Assembly (NCBI GenBank): GCA_013397435.1
Contig: VZRG01001559.1
Location: 1 to 64,000 of the forward strand
Direction: 5' to 3'
From: Erythrocercus mccallii
Taxonomy: Eukaryota > Chordata > Aves > Passeriformes > Dicruridae
Length of the DNA: 64,000 nt
Under the pieces are notes generated by a model. It was not told the origin of the DNA and searched no databases. It saw only the letters and a program-made list of their open reading frames with translations. Below, piece by piece: positions 49,076 through 62,049 of this stretch. Both the position numbers and the translations under genes were made by a program. Numbering within the stretch: position 1 is the stretch's first letter; each line of letters opens with the position of its first letter.

Positions 49076-50536
49076 TGACCTTTCTACAGGTTATTTTCCT
49101 AGAAGTACTGTTGGAAGAATTTTGCTCCTAAAGAAACAAGGCTGGAGAAAAGCAACTGCAGCCTGCTACCTCAGCATACCTGCAATGCAGCTGGTATTTC
49201 TCAGATCTCTTCCGGTACTTTTAGTTTTTCTTCAAGGTAGCTTTAAATTACCTGTTTCAAACCACATTGTTTAAATCTAATTTATGGGAGCCAAAGGCAT
49301 GTCTAAGCAATTACTGTCACCTCTCCTTCCTGATGCCTAAATACATAATGCCACTTCATGAGATAAAGTCTTCAGTATCCCTGCTGACCCAAGGTGTTCC
49401 TGACACATAATACCTCTCCTTGCCCCTGTCCCCATGCGTGGCACTGCAGTCCCCCAGCCCCCTGGCACACTTTGCACAACACTGAATTGAACTGAGGAAC
49501 TGATCTGGCTTAATGAACATCTGCCAAAACCCTTCCCCCTTGTCCTGTTTTTTAATCTGCATCAATTCTCCAGTCTGGCCCTGGTGTTAAAGCTGACAGG
49601 GAAAAAAAACCCTGGAGGATGAGGGGTGAAAAGGTGAGAGAGTAAGAAAAATCTTCATCTCATCCTGTTGCTGTGGTCTGTGTGCCATGAGCTGTCTGCT
49701 ATCAGACACCACACTGGGAGAGGTCACCCCAAACTTTATTGAGTCTCTGCTTCAGCAGAAGTGATCTCAGGAAAATCTCTATCAGGCCATGACTACTGGG
49801 GTAATGTCAGGCAGTGGTAAGGAGGATGTGGTGAGTGCTTGGGAAAGAATGAAGGAAGTGTTGGAAGAAATGATATTTTAAATGAGAAAACCAGTGGGAG
49901 CCATTTAACACCCGCCTTTTAGAAGATGCACCTGTGTGATGAAGAAAATGCAAGCCATTCAGAGAAAGGGATCAGTGCAGGCTCTGTTGTGCTGTCAGGC
50001 AGTGTCACAGGTGCACCAGCTGATGGGAAGAAGACTTGCTTGGTATTTTTTTCTTTCAACAAACTGTAATATTATGTATATACATATGTATTAATACAGG
50101 GCATGCCAAATGTGGCCACAAACACCATTTTCACATGTTCTGTGTCAAGAAATGCACCCTGAGCTGCACATGGAGCCTTGCCCCTAGGAATTCTCTCTGT
50201 ACAGACAAGCGGTTTACAGCCCATGATTCCAAACCATCAGCAGATGCCATTGTTATTGCCCTCAATCTTTGTCTGCATCCCAAGGGTATATAAACTTCAC
50301 TTTCCATCCCCACCCCTGTTTTAAATAGTAATAGGTCATCCCAGAAGCATGTTTACTTCCTTGTCATTTTTGGACTTAAATATAGAGCAGCCCAAATTGC
50401 TTGAGACTTAAGATTTTCTAATTAAGCAGTGGGAAACAGTAGAAGAACTTTGTGAAATAAAATGCGCAGCTAAACCGAATGATCACCCCTGAGTTTAAGC
50501 ACAGGAATGTGGATACCCAACATTGCCACCCACAGA

Positions 50537-50563
50537 TTTCTTTTTTTTTCTTTCTTTCTTTCT
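50537..50563 (+). repeat. (TTTC)n microsatellite
   Basis: A poly-T run followed by four TTTC units. Confidence 0.8.
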
Positions 50564-51474
50564 CCATTTGTGCAGGCTTTAAGAACTGGTAAGTAAGTTT
50601 TCTTGTAGAAGTTCAGGTGTTTTCCTTTACATAGGCATAACTTCATTGCACGGTGATGGGAGTTATTTGGATAACTTAGAAGGAGAGTGAGGAGGAAGAG
50701 GGCTTTGTTTGTCTTAGGCAAAGGGAGCATCATTAAAGTCACAGAGAAATAGAAGGCTACTAATTAGTTGGAGGAATTTATCCTACTTAGAGAAACTAGC
50801 AAAAAAAACCACCTCAGGGGCTTTATCTCAGCCTTGGACTCTTCTCTGCATTTTGTCCAAGTCTCATTTAGTCATTCATGAATCTTTGGTGATTTCAAAT
50901 TCTTTAAAAATGTCAATTTACAATGGTTTTGTCTGGTCTGATTATCCTGGACATATTCCTCTACAAAGATGTCACTGCATTGGCTCTGGTCGGTGGAAAG
51001 CTAAGACACCTGTGGCGAGGTGAGAACAGCATCCTGTGCAAGAGCCTCCAGCTGTTGCCCTTTGAGCAAAGTGGAGAGGGAAACCTCCTGGAGATGCATC
51101 CAGGACTCATGCCGTGAGAAACCTCCCAGTCACTGGTGGAATCCAATTTCTCCAGCTCACCAGTTGCTGAACAGGTACAGAGGGAAAGCTTGTCTTTCTG
51201 GGCAAGAATGACAGGGTGTTCCCAAAGCCCCACCTACACCACACAGAGCCTGCTCCTGCTGCTTCAGAGGTGGCTTGGCAGAGCCCCTGTGTCTGCCCTG
51301 AGTGCATGGCTGGGGCCCTGTAGGTGTTTCCATGCTGCAAAAGGAGGCAAGTTTCTGACGTACTACCTTTTGTGTAGAAGCATCTGGAGGTTATGACATG
51401 TGAGGGACTGACCAGACTGAGTTTCTTGTATTACCTTGGCTGTTATATTTTGTAAGGGAGGCAGAGTGGCCTGA

Positions 51475-51510
51475 CATTATTATTATTTTTATTGTTATTA
51501 TTATTGTAAT
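51475..51510 (+). repeat. (TTA)n microsatellite, imperfect
   Basis: TTA/TTAT units interrupted by TTTTTATTG over about 36 bases. Confidence 0.75.
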
Positions 51511-54500
51511 TAAAGAATATTGTGTTTTTAATTTGTAAAGTTCCTTCCTCAGCATTGTTTGATACAAATAGATGATAACAGAGTGGTTATTGTGAGTTAT
51601 TAATAACATATTGTTCATTCACCATGTGCCTAGGAGACAGAGCAGTGAGCGGGGCTGCTGTGTCCTGGGTGTCCCTCCCTGCACTCACAACTGAGTGGAT
51701 CACCTCTGATCTCTCTTTGCCTCCCAAGATCTCTCTTTGGTTTGTACTTATCGCTTTACCATTCCCTTTGCCCCCATCCCTGGTTACCTTTGGGTTTAAG
51801 AGATTCTGGAGAAAGCAAGAACAGTTTGTTCTGCCTTCTCCTATAACTGTTGCATTTGCATGGAGTGGATGCTCTGGTGTGTTTTTAATTTCCATGATTC
51901 TACAGTGCTTTTGAGTCCAAGGTGCTAAATATAGATCTAACCCATAATAGCCAGTCTCTTTTTCATTTCTGTCTTACAATGTTTTTTTCTGCTTTTATCA
52001 TTTAAACCTAATGGATTTACATTATTAGGAACTCTTCAGTGTGTACAGTGTGGTTATGACCAAGATAAATGTCTCCAAAGTTTCCAGGAATATTTGTCTG
52101 AATAAATGCAAGAAAAAAAGTAACTCTTCCTTGGCTCTGCAGGAAGAGGATTGGTGCAGTGTAGGCACCTTCTGTCTCCCCCTCATACTGCAAACCTGTG
52201 CGTGCCCTCTGGGTAGGGGAAGCACTTCCAGCACACTGCCTAGAAAAATGACTCTCCGGAGAAAAATCAGCAGACACCATGAAAAGTGCTGGCTCAGACA
52301 GCTTGTGTTGGCAGACTCCTACCAAAATTAGTTCTGGATAAGCCAGTACATCTGTAGTCAGAATAAACTATTCCTTTTTCTTTCTATTCCTAACACAGCC
52401 ATGCCCCAAAAAATACAAGTCAGGAAAACGTTTGGGGAAACTATTAAGGAGCATGAAGGGAAAAGAATATCCAGACAAATATGGAGCCATTTGAGACAAA
52501 TATGAAGTCATGTGTAATAAACAGCTTGAATTTATAGGGGCTAATGCAAGCCAAATACAAGTGATGGCTTTTTGGGTCTGAGCTGCCCTAGCAAGCCAAG
52601 GAAGGGATGTAGTGGATAGGAGAGGCCAGGCCCACAGAAAGAGACATGAAGACCGCTCAGGACAAATCTAGAGCCACACCTGTGCCTTTCCAAGCCTAAC
52701 TGATACCAGTGCCCTAAGCCAGTAGCTGGAGAGGAGTGGGATATAGAGGAGAATTGGTCATTTCACGTCATCTCTGTCCAAGTATCTTCCAGGGAGGAAG
52801 CACAAATGTACAAAGCATATGAGAGAGAATTTCTGTATGATCAAGGGATCCATCCTTGATAAGGTTGGTTGGGGTTAAGGTCTCTTTGTGCAAGAGTCCA
52901 AGCAGCAGCTCTCAAGACTGACCACAAGGTGTGGACATGGAAGACTGACCTCTTCAGGAGAAATAAAAGTTGGAACCTACATGAAGAGCTATCCTAGGCA
53001 CAGTGAATTTCTCTTTACTTGGGGAAGCTCACCATGCTTGAATATTGAAGTGCTATCTGAAAAGGGGATAAGAAGCACAGTAGCATGCCATAGATCTCAG
53101 CGTGTGAATACTTGTTTTCAGGTGCTTCTCAAGGGAAACATGTACTGGTTTGGGGAAAGCTGTGTCTTCAGTACCACCCTTGCTCAGGGTCCCTCCAGCC
53201 ATTCACTTTGCACTACTAACAGTTCAGCTGGGGTTATCTTTGGAAAGCAGGTTTGTTTCCTTTGAAATAAACTTCAGGTACAGCTATGAGCATAGTTCAC
53301 TCCAGGTTTTGCTCCTAGTAGGCCCTAGGATGAGAGACCGAGCCTGGCTAAGCCCTCCAGCACTAAATCAGCACTCTAAGCATCTTGAAATATGACATTA
53401 TGTCCATAAGGCATGTTCAGCTGCAGCTGAGAAAGACTGCAAGGAAGCTATGTGGCATATTCACACTGCAGTTTGCTGCTGGAAGCATTGTTTTTCATGG
53501 TGTTGTCCAGAAGACCAGGGGAGAAATCTGTTGCTGCTGGAAGCAGCAGTAGTGCTGTAGGTCTTGGTTGCTGCCACCAGAACAGATGTCCCAGGAATGG
53601 TGCAGGGCTGACTGCTGCACGCATCCAGAAAGTGTGTTATGCAGAACGGGAACAAGCTGGTCCCCACTGTGGCCTGGCAAAGGAAGAAATGTATGCAGTG
53701 TAGGAAGGGAGCAGGTGTTTACTTTGAGTGTCCCAATGACCATGTACCTCAGTGGGTAGGGAAGTTCAAATATGACCATTCCAGTTGGACTTAATTTTTC
53801 CTAGCAAGAAATGCCAGAGCATTGATGCACATGGCCAAAGGGTTGCTGCAAGCTGGTGAAATAGATTCTTCTACGTTGCTCCAGATAGTCCTGGAACCAG
53901 TTAATGGTGTCTCTCCTGTTTCTGCAGTTTTGTGCTGTTCCTAGTATTGCAAAAATTAATCCTGAATTTTCATAAAGTGATCATTTTAAATGCATTAGGA
54001 GCAATGCAGGGACTGGAAATTAACACCAAAAAAAGAAAAAAAAAAAGAGACAGAAGGTGAGGTGAGAATATGAGCAAGAAACAAAAATGGTGTGATGTCC
54101 TATGGGTACATGAATTCAGTGACAGAGGGCAGACTATACCCTCCAGACCAGTGGTCCAAACTCCAGTCCCCAGAGCCTGCAGGGGCAAGTGTGCCCGAGA
54201 ACATGGACCAAATGTTGTGTCCACCACAGGTCTTCTATGAGCCCTCCATTCAGCCAGGGCTTAAACCAGGCAGAGGCTCTGTGTGTACTGGTAAAGTGAA
54301 AATGGTCAGGGCATGAGCCTGGACAGTGTCTCACACTCATTCACACTGTGTCCATCCACTGAGGACACAGTCCAGCTTGCATTATTCCAGGCAATGCATC
54401 ACCATGGTTTACAGATGGTTAACCCACTCCCAACACTGGTCTGGACTAGAGAGGACTCAGCTTTGAGGAATACTTGAATCTGTCCTGTATCATCTCAACC

Positions 54501-54744
54501 ACTAAAACCTGACTGACAAAGCCCTAAATCAGATCATCTTTTAGCTCCTCTTGACTTGCCCTCCTCCTGGCTAGTAATGCCTCTTTTGAGGCCAACTATG
54601 AATTATCTGCCAGAGGGAAGTTCTTAAAAAGCTTTATGCTGAAGTAGCCTGCCTTATGTTCTCCATTAGACAGGCTTTATTCCTCCCATGTTCAGTGTTA
54701 CACCAGCAGAAGTTGGATTAGACTTGTATTTCTTGGCTAAACAA

Positions 54745-54890
54745 TGACTAAAGGAAGCACGATAACTATCTACAAGTATTTGATGGGTGTAAACTCCAGT
54801 GAGGAAGAGGAATTGTTTAGTGTGGTTAAAGGACTTTCATGGCTAAGAGCAATTAGATTAAATTGAACAAAGCCAAACATAAACTGAATA
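54745..54890 (+). repeat. ancient CR1-like LINE ORF2 fragment
   Basis: One frame reads ITIYKYLMGVNSSEEEELFS. Further on, after a one-base shift, another reads LNKAKHKLN. These match the order of the CR1 ORF2 C-terminus (ITxYKYLKG...ELF...GLKLNKAKFKLN). The copy is far more diverged than the CR1 pieces at 36 kb and 58 kb, and its 3' tail is not recognisable. It is probably an old amniote-level insertion. The exact subfamily cannot be given by eye. Confidence 0.5.
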
Positions 54891-57669
54891 GCCTTTGTAA
54901 TGCTAGCAGGCTGCAAGGGCAGCTCCCAGGGGAGATGGTGGAAGCAGCGATGTCTGGGTCAGTTGAAAAGTCACAGGGAGCAGAGCAGCACTTACATTAC
55001 GGACCTCAGAACACCGTCCCATAAACAGCATGTCAACTTTCCCTGCCACGTCCACGCCCGCACCGCCCTGTGTCTGCGTGAGCACACACCCAGATGAATA
55101 AGGAGGGAAGAAGAGTGTCAGGGTGGTTCAGCCTCTGCCTGAACCTCATTTGTCCCCTTCTTTTAGTGTAATATGTTGCCCTAAACAATGAGTTTTCATT
55201 CTGTTGACAGTGATTCCCATCTTGTGACTGTTAAGGGAGAGCTTATGCTTCCACTTTCCATATTGAGTCATGAGTAAGCTTTCCTTAGTGCTTCAGCAGG
55301 ACGGGGCTCTAGCTCCAGTTATCTTAAGCTTGTTAATAACCTTAGGTTATCACATACCTACAGGGATGCCATCAGCATTCCCTTCAGGTTACACCTCTCT
55401 CAGCTGGCAGGACATAGTATAAGATGATCAACTCCGTACAAGCAGGGAACAAACAGGAGTGTTCACAGTTCCTCTGAAAATGTTCTGGTGGCCCCTTATT
55501 CACTGAGCTTACTCTCTTACATGTGAGAAGCAGTATGTCATAATTCCATCTTTCCCCTTTTCTCAGGAAACCAATCACAGAGCAGGCAATCCCATTCATT
55601 AGGAGTTTCTGATGGAGATCGTGAACTGACCTGAGCACTGAAAATGAGTGTCAGTGACTCAAGCACTGCTGTGTCTTTCAAAATCTTACAGACTCTCAGG
55701 GTAAAGGAAATAAGGGGATATGTGATGTTAGATGTCAGAATGCTTTCCCCTGGCATGATTGTTTCTCTGCCTAATTACACAGACACAATAGCAAAGAAAT
55801 TAGATTAGCCAGGTAAGGTTTGTTGTGGATGTCCTGGTCTTGTAGGAGACAAGAACCTTATTTACCTGACATGACTTGTAAACAAACTACCCTGTTTTAA
55901 AAACAGCATGTTGCTTCCAAATTGCAGGTTATCTGTTCTGAAACAACACCACTTAATGGGTTACCTTCTCCTTTAATCGGGCACACTTGTTGACATAGCA
56001 TTAAATCCCACTTAGTAGAAGTGTGAGAAGCCTGCTGTTAAAAGCTGCAAGCAGAAAGCCAAGGAGGACACACGCATCCTCCCATGGCACTTGCAAAGAA
56101 GGCTCCGATCTGTTCATAAAAGGTCAGGAAGGGAGCAAGGAATTCAAAAACCTTAAAAAACAGCCTGGACTGGAGTCTTGAGCAGTGCGTCATCACAAGT
56201 TTTCTTCTCCCGAGGGAGTAATTCTTCAGATGTTTTATGTGCCCCTTGCTGGTGTCTCTCCATGTTTTTCTTCAGCAGCAATTTGTCTATTTCTGCATTT
56301 GTTGAGTCTCCTTTTTTTGAACAGAGGCAGAGTTAGTAGACATCTGTGAATATGGGAGAGACTGAAAGGGTTAACACTACCTCCCTTGTATGTTCACTGC
56401 CCAAATTCTAACACTACCTGGTTAGGTGTGCACATTATGGATCACGCAACAGAACAGGCATGGCACTGTTGCAGAGTCCCCACTGTGCTGATACATTCTT
56501 CTTCCCAAATCTGTCTGGCTGCAAAAAGCTCAGATGATAACGTATTTTCTGCGTTTTTTTTCATAGGCATGGAATACCAATCTTGGTGTCTTCATTAAAA
56601 ATGGCATGCATGAGGATAGTTTCCCATCCTGGCCGAGATTTTCTTTTCATATAAGAGGCTGGCAGGTGTCATGCTTGTGGTGATGTTCAGAAAAGATGAA
56701 TTCTCCTTCTCATGCACCTGGTGTGTTTTCAGTTTCAAATAAAGATGTGTATTTTGTATGGCAAGAGGAAGAGAGAGGGGTTGCAGGGTTTCTGTCACCT
56801 TGCGTGACCATTATCGGTGGGTGATCTCAAAGCCCCTGATGAGTGCATGTTTAACCTGCTCCACAAGAAGCTGCAATTCCTGTGCAGTGTGTGCTGGCTT
56901 GTAAACTAGAAGTGCCTATTCTCCTGGGATTTGCAGCCTTGGCTTCACAAACTCAGGAGGTTCAGAGCTCATGAACTGGGTTTAAAGACAGGTGAAGATG
57001 AACCTGAACAGCTCTAAGTAAGCAGGGACCCCATCAGAGGGAGTTCAATGTTCCTTCATAATCCAATGCAGGTTTCACAAATCTCTTTAACAACAGCACT
57101 AAATTTAAATTGTATGTTACCATGTCCTCTTTCCTCTGTGTTAAGGAGTACAGTCCTAGAAGTCTGATCTGTACTAACACATGAATTCTGAGAGAATAAA
57201 ATATTGAGAAAAGACAAGTGTAGTCTTCAGAGTCTTGTTGTGTGTGATATGGACCTTAAATGTTACAGATGGTGTCCATAGTATTGACAGCAGCTTGACA
57301 AATACACTCTAGGTAAATTACAGTGTTTTCAGAAGGATAGTCATTGCAGGTTAGCCCATGCATCAGCTTCTTCTCACAGTGACCCTTAAAGGATTGCCTT
57401 CTCTTTTCCTTGCTCTTGTGTCTTCCAGTAGAAGATCAGCATGCAGCCAAAGTGATAATTTTGCTAGGCCAAAAGACCCAATAGGTGGTTTTAACATTTA
57501 ATTAGACTTTCTTTTCAAGAGTGCATCACTTATAAGGTATCTGAGGACATGACTACCAGAAATTTGGCCATTTGCCAAATCTGCTATGGAGCAGATTTTA
57601 TAGTGGTCACCTGGAATGATCTTTCTGGGCAGATTAGCTCATCCTGCGTGAGCAAATGCCAGAAGTTCA
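54891..57669. other. non-coding DNA, nothing recognised
   Basis: Unique sequence with short open frames only and no recognised repeat or exon. Confidence 0.5.
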
Positions 57670-58195
57670 GCAGAATCATGGAACAGATAAGGATGGAAGG
57701 GACCAGACTTTCTTTCTGGTCCATTGAGTCAGAGATTCCTGAGGGCTTGCCTTGGCAGTGAAGACTGAAGCAAAAAAGACATGCAGTATCTCAGCTTTCT
57801 CTGCAACCCATGTTTCAAGGGTCCCTGTTCCTTTCAGCAGACAACACAGGTTTTCCTTAGAATTCCTCTTGTTATTGATATGTTTGAAGAAGACCTTCTT
57901 ATCCTGGACATGATTCGCAAGATTAATTCCAAATAAGCCTTGAGTTTCCTACTTGCACTTCTGCATACTGTTACAACATCCCAATATTCATCCCAAGTGG
58001 GTGGTCCCTGCTTCCATCTCACACGTCTCCTGCTTATGTCTGGGTTTTGACAGCAGTTCCTTGTTCATCCATGGAGGTCTCCTCCCCCTTTTGCTTGATT
58101 TCTTGTCACTGGGAATGTCTTGTAGGCACTTCTTGGGCCGCATGTACTTAGTGGAAGTATTCCCACTTGAGCCTTGTTTTGCTACATACAAGAAA
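57670..58195 (-). mobile_element. CR1 LINE fragment, ORF2 linker region, minus strand
   Basis: On the minus strand from about 58190 the translation reads KKSSKRGRRPPWMNKELL, then RWKQGPPTWDEYWDVVTVCR and LKAYLEL. At about 57805-57757 comes AEKAEILHVFFASVFT. This is the CR1 ORF2 linker between endonuclease and reverse transcriptase, with the start of the reverse-transcriptase domain. Frameshifts separate the pieces. After AKASPQESLTQ and KKVWS the text changes within ~60 bases to 'ccatgattctg' at the element's 3' side (57671), resembling the CR1 tail, so most of the reverse transcriptase is deleted. Inactive. Confidence 0.8.
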
Positions 58196-58635
58196 AGTAC
58201 CTTGTCCCCATTTTAAGGGTAAGAAGAGGCTCAGATTCAAAAATGCCCTGCAGTGTATCCACAAAACCTGAGGCAGCATGCCAGTGCTTGAGTCCAACCA
58301 ACTCCCCTCCTTACTTTAAACACTATTTATTTGTTTTACCTAATGATGCAATATATATGAGTGGGCCCCGGCACTCCTTTTTTCCCAGGGCAGGGACTCC
58401 CCTGCTATGGCATCGTCACTCCCTGGCTTGCCTGCTGTCTCTCTTGGCAGGTCTGTGAGCCTTGTCTTTTTGCACGGAGGTCAGTAGGCATCTCAGAAAG
58501 ACATCAGCCCCAAATTCAGACTGTGGTGCTTAGGATTGCACTGAAGACTGTGGAGATGCTCCTGGGGTCATGAGGGACCAGGACCCAGTTTCCTTCACAT
58601 GGAGGGCAGAGCTCATTGTGTGCCCCATTTGAAGG
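58196..58635. other. spacer between two divergent CR1 copies
   Basis: About 440 bases without recognised content. The outermost parts of either CR1 copy may extend into it but are too diverged to place by eye. Confidence 0.4.
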
Positions 58636-59336
58636 AGACAGGTTGGCTATGAGGTACCTCCTCTTTGAGAGCAACCTCAAGGAGAAAAGTCTTGGGGGCT
58701 GAAAATCTGAGCATGACCTGGCAATGTGCACTTGCAGCCCGCAAGGCAAACCATGTCCTGGGGTGCATCTAAAGCAGTGTGAGGGAAGGGATTCTGCCCC
58801 TCTGCTTTGTTCTTGTGAAGTGCCACCTGGAGTGCTGCATCCAGCTCTGGGGGCCTAACTGGTTGTGGATCTGGTGGTGTGAGTCCAGAGGAGGGCTGTG
58901 AATATGATCCATGGGCTGGAGGGCCTCTCAGCAGTGAAGACAAGCTGAGATGATCAGAGTTGTTCAACCTGAAGAAGCAAAGGGACCAGGGACACCTTAT
59001 GGCAACTTCCAGTACCTAAAAGGGGCTCCAAGAAAAGGACTTTTTACCATGGTTTGTACTGATAGGACAAGAGAGAATGGCCTTAAACTGAAAAGAGGGC
59101 AGGTTTACATTATATATTAGGAAGCAATTCTTTACTGTGAGCATGGTGAGAAATTGAAACAGTCTGCACAGAAAAATTGTGGATGCCCAATCCCAGGAAG
59201 TGTTCCAGTCCAGGCTGGATGGGGCCTTGAGCTGGATGGGGCCATGGTCTAGTGGAAGGTGCCCCTGCCCATGGCAGGGGGATTGGAGCCAGGTGATCTT
59301 TAAGATCCCTTCCAACCCAAACCATTCTGTTATTGC
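58636..59336 (+). mobile_element. CR1 LINE 3' third, plus strand
   Basis: Follows the CR1 ORF2 C-terminal nucleotide consensus in order: 'aggagaaaagtcttggggg', 'aatgtgcacttgcagcc', 'tgccacctggagtgctgc', 'ccagaggagggctgtgaa', 'gataggacaagagagaatgg', 'tattaggaagcaattcttta', 'ggtgcccctgcccatggca', then the tail 'ccaacccaaaccattctgtt'. It represents the thumb and C-terminal part of the reverse-transcriptase protein plus the 3' UTR, with stops and indels throughout. 5'-truncated, as usual for CR1. It points away from the minus-strand copy ending at 58195. Confidence 0.9.
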
Positions 59337-61936
59337 ATGATGTTTTCTGGCTGGAGGCCTGATGTTTTCTTTTGGAGGCTCCACAGCGCTCAGTGCCACA
59401 CATCCTATTCTTTGGCTTTCCTTTTCCCTGCATCAGGAATTGAAAACGGTTATGCTGCACAGCAACTACCTTGTTACTGGTTTTCCTTACATGGAGGTTT
59501 GACAAAGGGGTGCCTCAGTACAAAAGAGACATCTGTAAACTGGAGGAGATTCAGAAAACAATAATAAAAAGCACAATGCTCTTGGAAATCCCTGTAAGGC
59601 AGCAATTTAGAGCCCTGCTACTAGCATGCTAGGACAGACCTCAAGTGAAATAAAAAGAAATTAACTTACTAAATATCCCTAAAGCAGGCATGTAAAAAGT
59701 ATTATTTTCTGTATGCTGTGTGTGTGCTTGTGTAAACAGCCTTTTCCACTTGGGGCTACATCTCCTTAATTATGTATTATTTGCAAGAATAATGCAGACC
59801 GTGAGGAGTGAATAAGTTCCAAATGTGTCTGAACTCTGACCAGGCCAAGGCTGTGATTTTAGCTCACTTTAGGGAGAGGAGAACAATCCCATGTCTTTTG
59901 TTTATTCTTCTTGAGCTCTTTGTAACAATTGTACTTTTCACTGGAAGTGACTCACCTGGCAAAGAAGATAAGAAATCCAGAAGAACCATTCAAGAAAAAT
60001 ATCGTGCTGGAAACTATCCTCCAAATTTAAGGCTTACAGTCCATCTGAAACCATACTCATATCCAGGCCCTTCAGGCCTCCCTAATTACCGAGAAGAACT
60101 ATCATTCTTTTCTAAATGTGGTGTCAGCATTTGTTACAAGCAATCAGCACAAAATTATCCCAAAACCTTCCTGTGACCTATAAACCTGCAATTTGATATG
60201 CCTCACCCAATTTTTATTCTGTAACAAGTGAATTTTTTTCATAGATTTTTATTGCAGAGACTCTTTAATCTACAAGGCAACACATAACAAGATCCCATGG
60301 CTGGAGGCTGAAGATAGCTACTTTTCAGCTAGCAATAAGGTGCACATCTTAACAGCAATTAATTAAGCATTGAAATAAGTCCTGAGGGGGTATGACGAAT
60401 TCGCCACTTCTTGCAGTCTCTGAAGTTCATCTTTCCAGACATCATGCTATACCTGAAATAAAAAGTATGGCATTAGTACAGGAATTACAGGGAGGGGCAG
60501 TGTTACGGTATTTCTTAACGTCAGGGAGAAGACATTTTCCACATCAAAACCTCCAGATTTTGTGGGTTTTTTTCCTTTTTTTTCTTTTTAACACACATAA
60601 TGAAATTCATTCCTTCTTCCAGTATCAACCAGTCTACTTCAGTGGAAATCAAGAGGCCACTGCCAACTTATACCAGTAAATAAAGCCAAACTTCTAAAAA
60701 CAGATATACAGCTGAATTTCAAGATGCCTACTGGGCTGTAGAGCAGAATTTTCAGACACACTGCTGCCCGCTTCTAATTTTCAGTGAAGTCTCTCTTTCA
60801 CTGTCAAGCCTTCCATCTCTGGAACAATACATTTCTATTGAAATATTTAATGAGTCACTTTTAAATATCCCACGGGAACAACAGGACATTTATCTCATGC
60901 TGCAGAGCTGTATTTTAAAAATAATTATCTTAAAAAGAAAGCTCCATACAACAACTGAAAAAAAGCCCCAAAGTCTTTTCCCTTCTACTTCAGAGAACTT
61001 TCTCTCTTTCTGCCTTTCTCTTTTCATTTCTCATCCACTCTTCACCACAGAGTTATGCTGAGGTGACTATGAGGGCGCCCAGGCTGAGACACTCTGTTTG
61101 CATTCTTCCGTCGATTTGGGTTGGCTACCCTCCCCTGTGTAGGCTTGGCAATGTGAAAGAGTGACCTTGTGGCAAACCTGGGTGTGACCTTCTAGAACAG
61201 CAGCAGCTCCCAGCATGACTGCCTAGTCTCTGAAATCTTACTCCATGGAAAATGTGAGGCAGCTTATCCCATGTGCACTGACAAACTTACGTTTATCTTA
61301 GAGGAGGAGCATGCATCTGTGGAGTTATCACAACAGAGCTACCTCACAGTATTGCCACATCCTGGCTCTCCTGGCCAGGAACTTGCCACACAGCTCTACT
61401 CTGTGCCTTCTCACTTTGTTAATGGTGGTGTGCCTGAGCCAGATGCTTGCTGTGACACTTGGTGCTTCTGCTACTGCAGGACCTCAGCAGCACCAGCCAT
61501 TTCTGCTGCTGCTGTGGCTTCTGTGACTCTCTTGCTCTAACTACTCCTTCAGCTCTGAAAAGGCAAAAGGAGCTTGGACTTGTTCTTCAAAATGTCACCT
61601 TAACCTGATGCTTTGATGCTACTCAATACATGTAAGAAGTTGTTAAGAAGGTAACTACTGGATGTTGCAGCTCTGCAGCTTTTTGCACCATGGGTGCTGC
61701 TGTTATAAGGCTCCAGGTGTGTGGATTCAAATATATCCATTTTGGGACTAAACGAAACCTCTGTTTTACTAAGGATAACATGCCATGCAAGGGTTTTGAC
61801 AGTAAGGTTCATAGCTGAGTCAGAGGTTCTTGCAAAAGGATTCTGACGTACCAAAGAAAGTTACAGAGCCTGTACCACCAAACATGAGCCAGACACAGCT
61901 CACAGAGCGTCACTCTTTGTGACCCTGGGTGCTCCT
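59337..61936. other. non-coding DNA, nothing recognised
   Basis: An open frame at 59808-60176 encodes a hydrophobic stretch (LLFILLELFVTIVLFTG) but begins with GTG and matches nothing I know. A T-rich run lies near 60560-60590. No gene is supported. Confidence 0.5.
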
Positions 61937-61961
61937 CTGAACTGGGACATTCCCAGTTCAG
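61937..61961. repeat. perfect 11-bp inverted repeat (hairpin)
   Basis: CTGAACTGGGA at 61937-61947 and its exact reverse complement at 61951-61961 flank a 3-base loop. It sits just upstream of a CR1 tail. Confidence 0.8.
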
Positions 61962-61974
61962 GATATTAGGTCCC

Positions 61975-62049
61975 TGTATGGACCATTCCCTTAAGAGTTG
62001 GACTCAATCCTTTTGGGTCACTTCCAACTCAGGCTATTCTGTGATTCTG
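61975..62049 (+). repeat. CR1 LINE 3'-tail fragment
   Basis: Matches the CR1 3' end: 'gttggactcaatccttttgg', 'gtcacttccaactcagg', 'ctattctgtgattctg'. The clear part is 61996-62049; the left edge is uncertain. No ORF remains. Confidence 0.8.

Larger units (their letters stand above)
49076..54744. other. non-coding DNA with simple repeats, no gene recognised
   Basis: Contains a TTTC microsatellite at 50537-50563, a TTA-type microsatellite at 51475-51510 and an A-rich run at 54028-54046. Open frames such as 52888-53265 (+, starts GTG) show no domain. No further transposon was recognised. Confidence 0.5.

Noticed and set aside
59808..60176. 122-codon frame with a membrane-like segment
   Set aside because: It begins with GTG rather than ATG, matches no known protein and has no supporting splice or promoter context.
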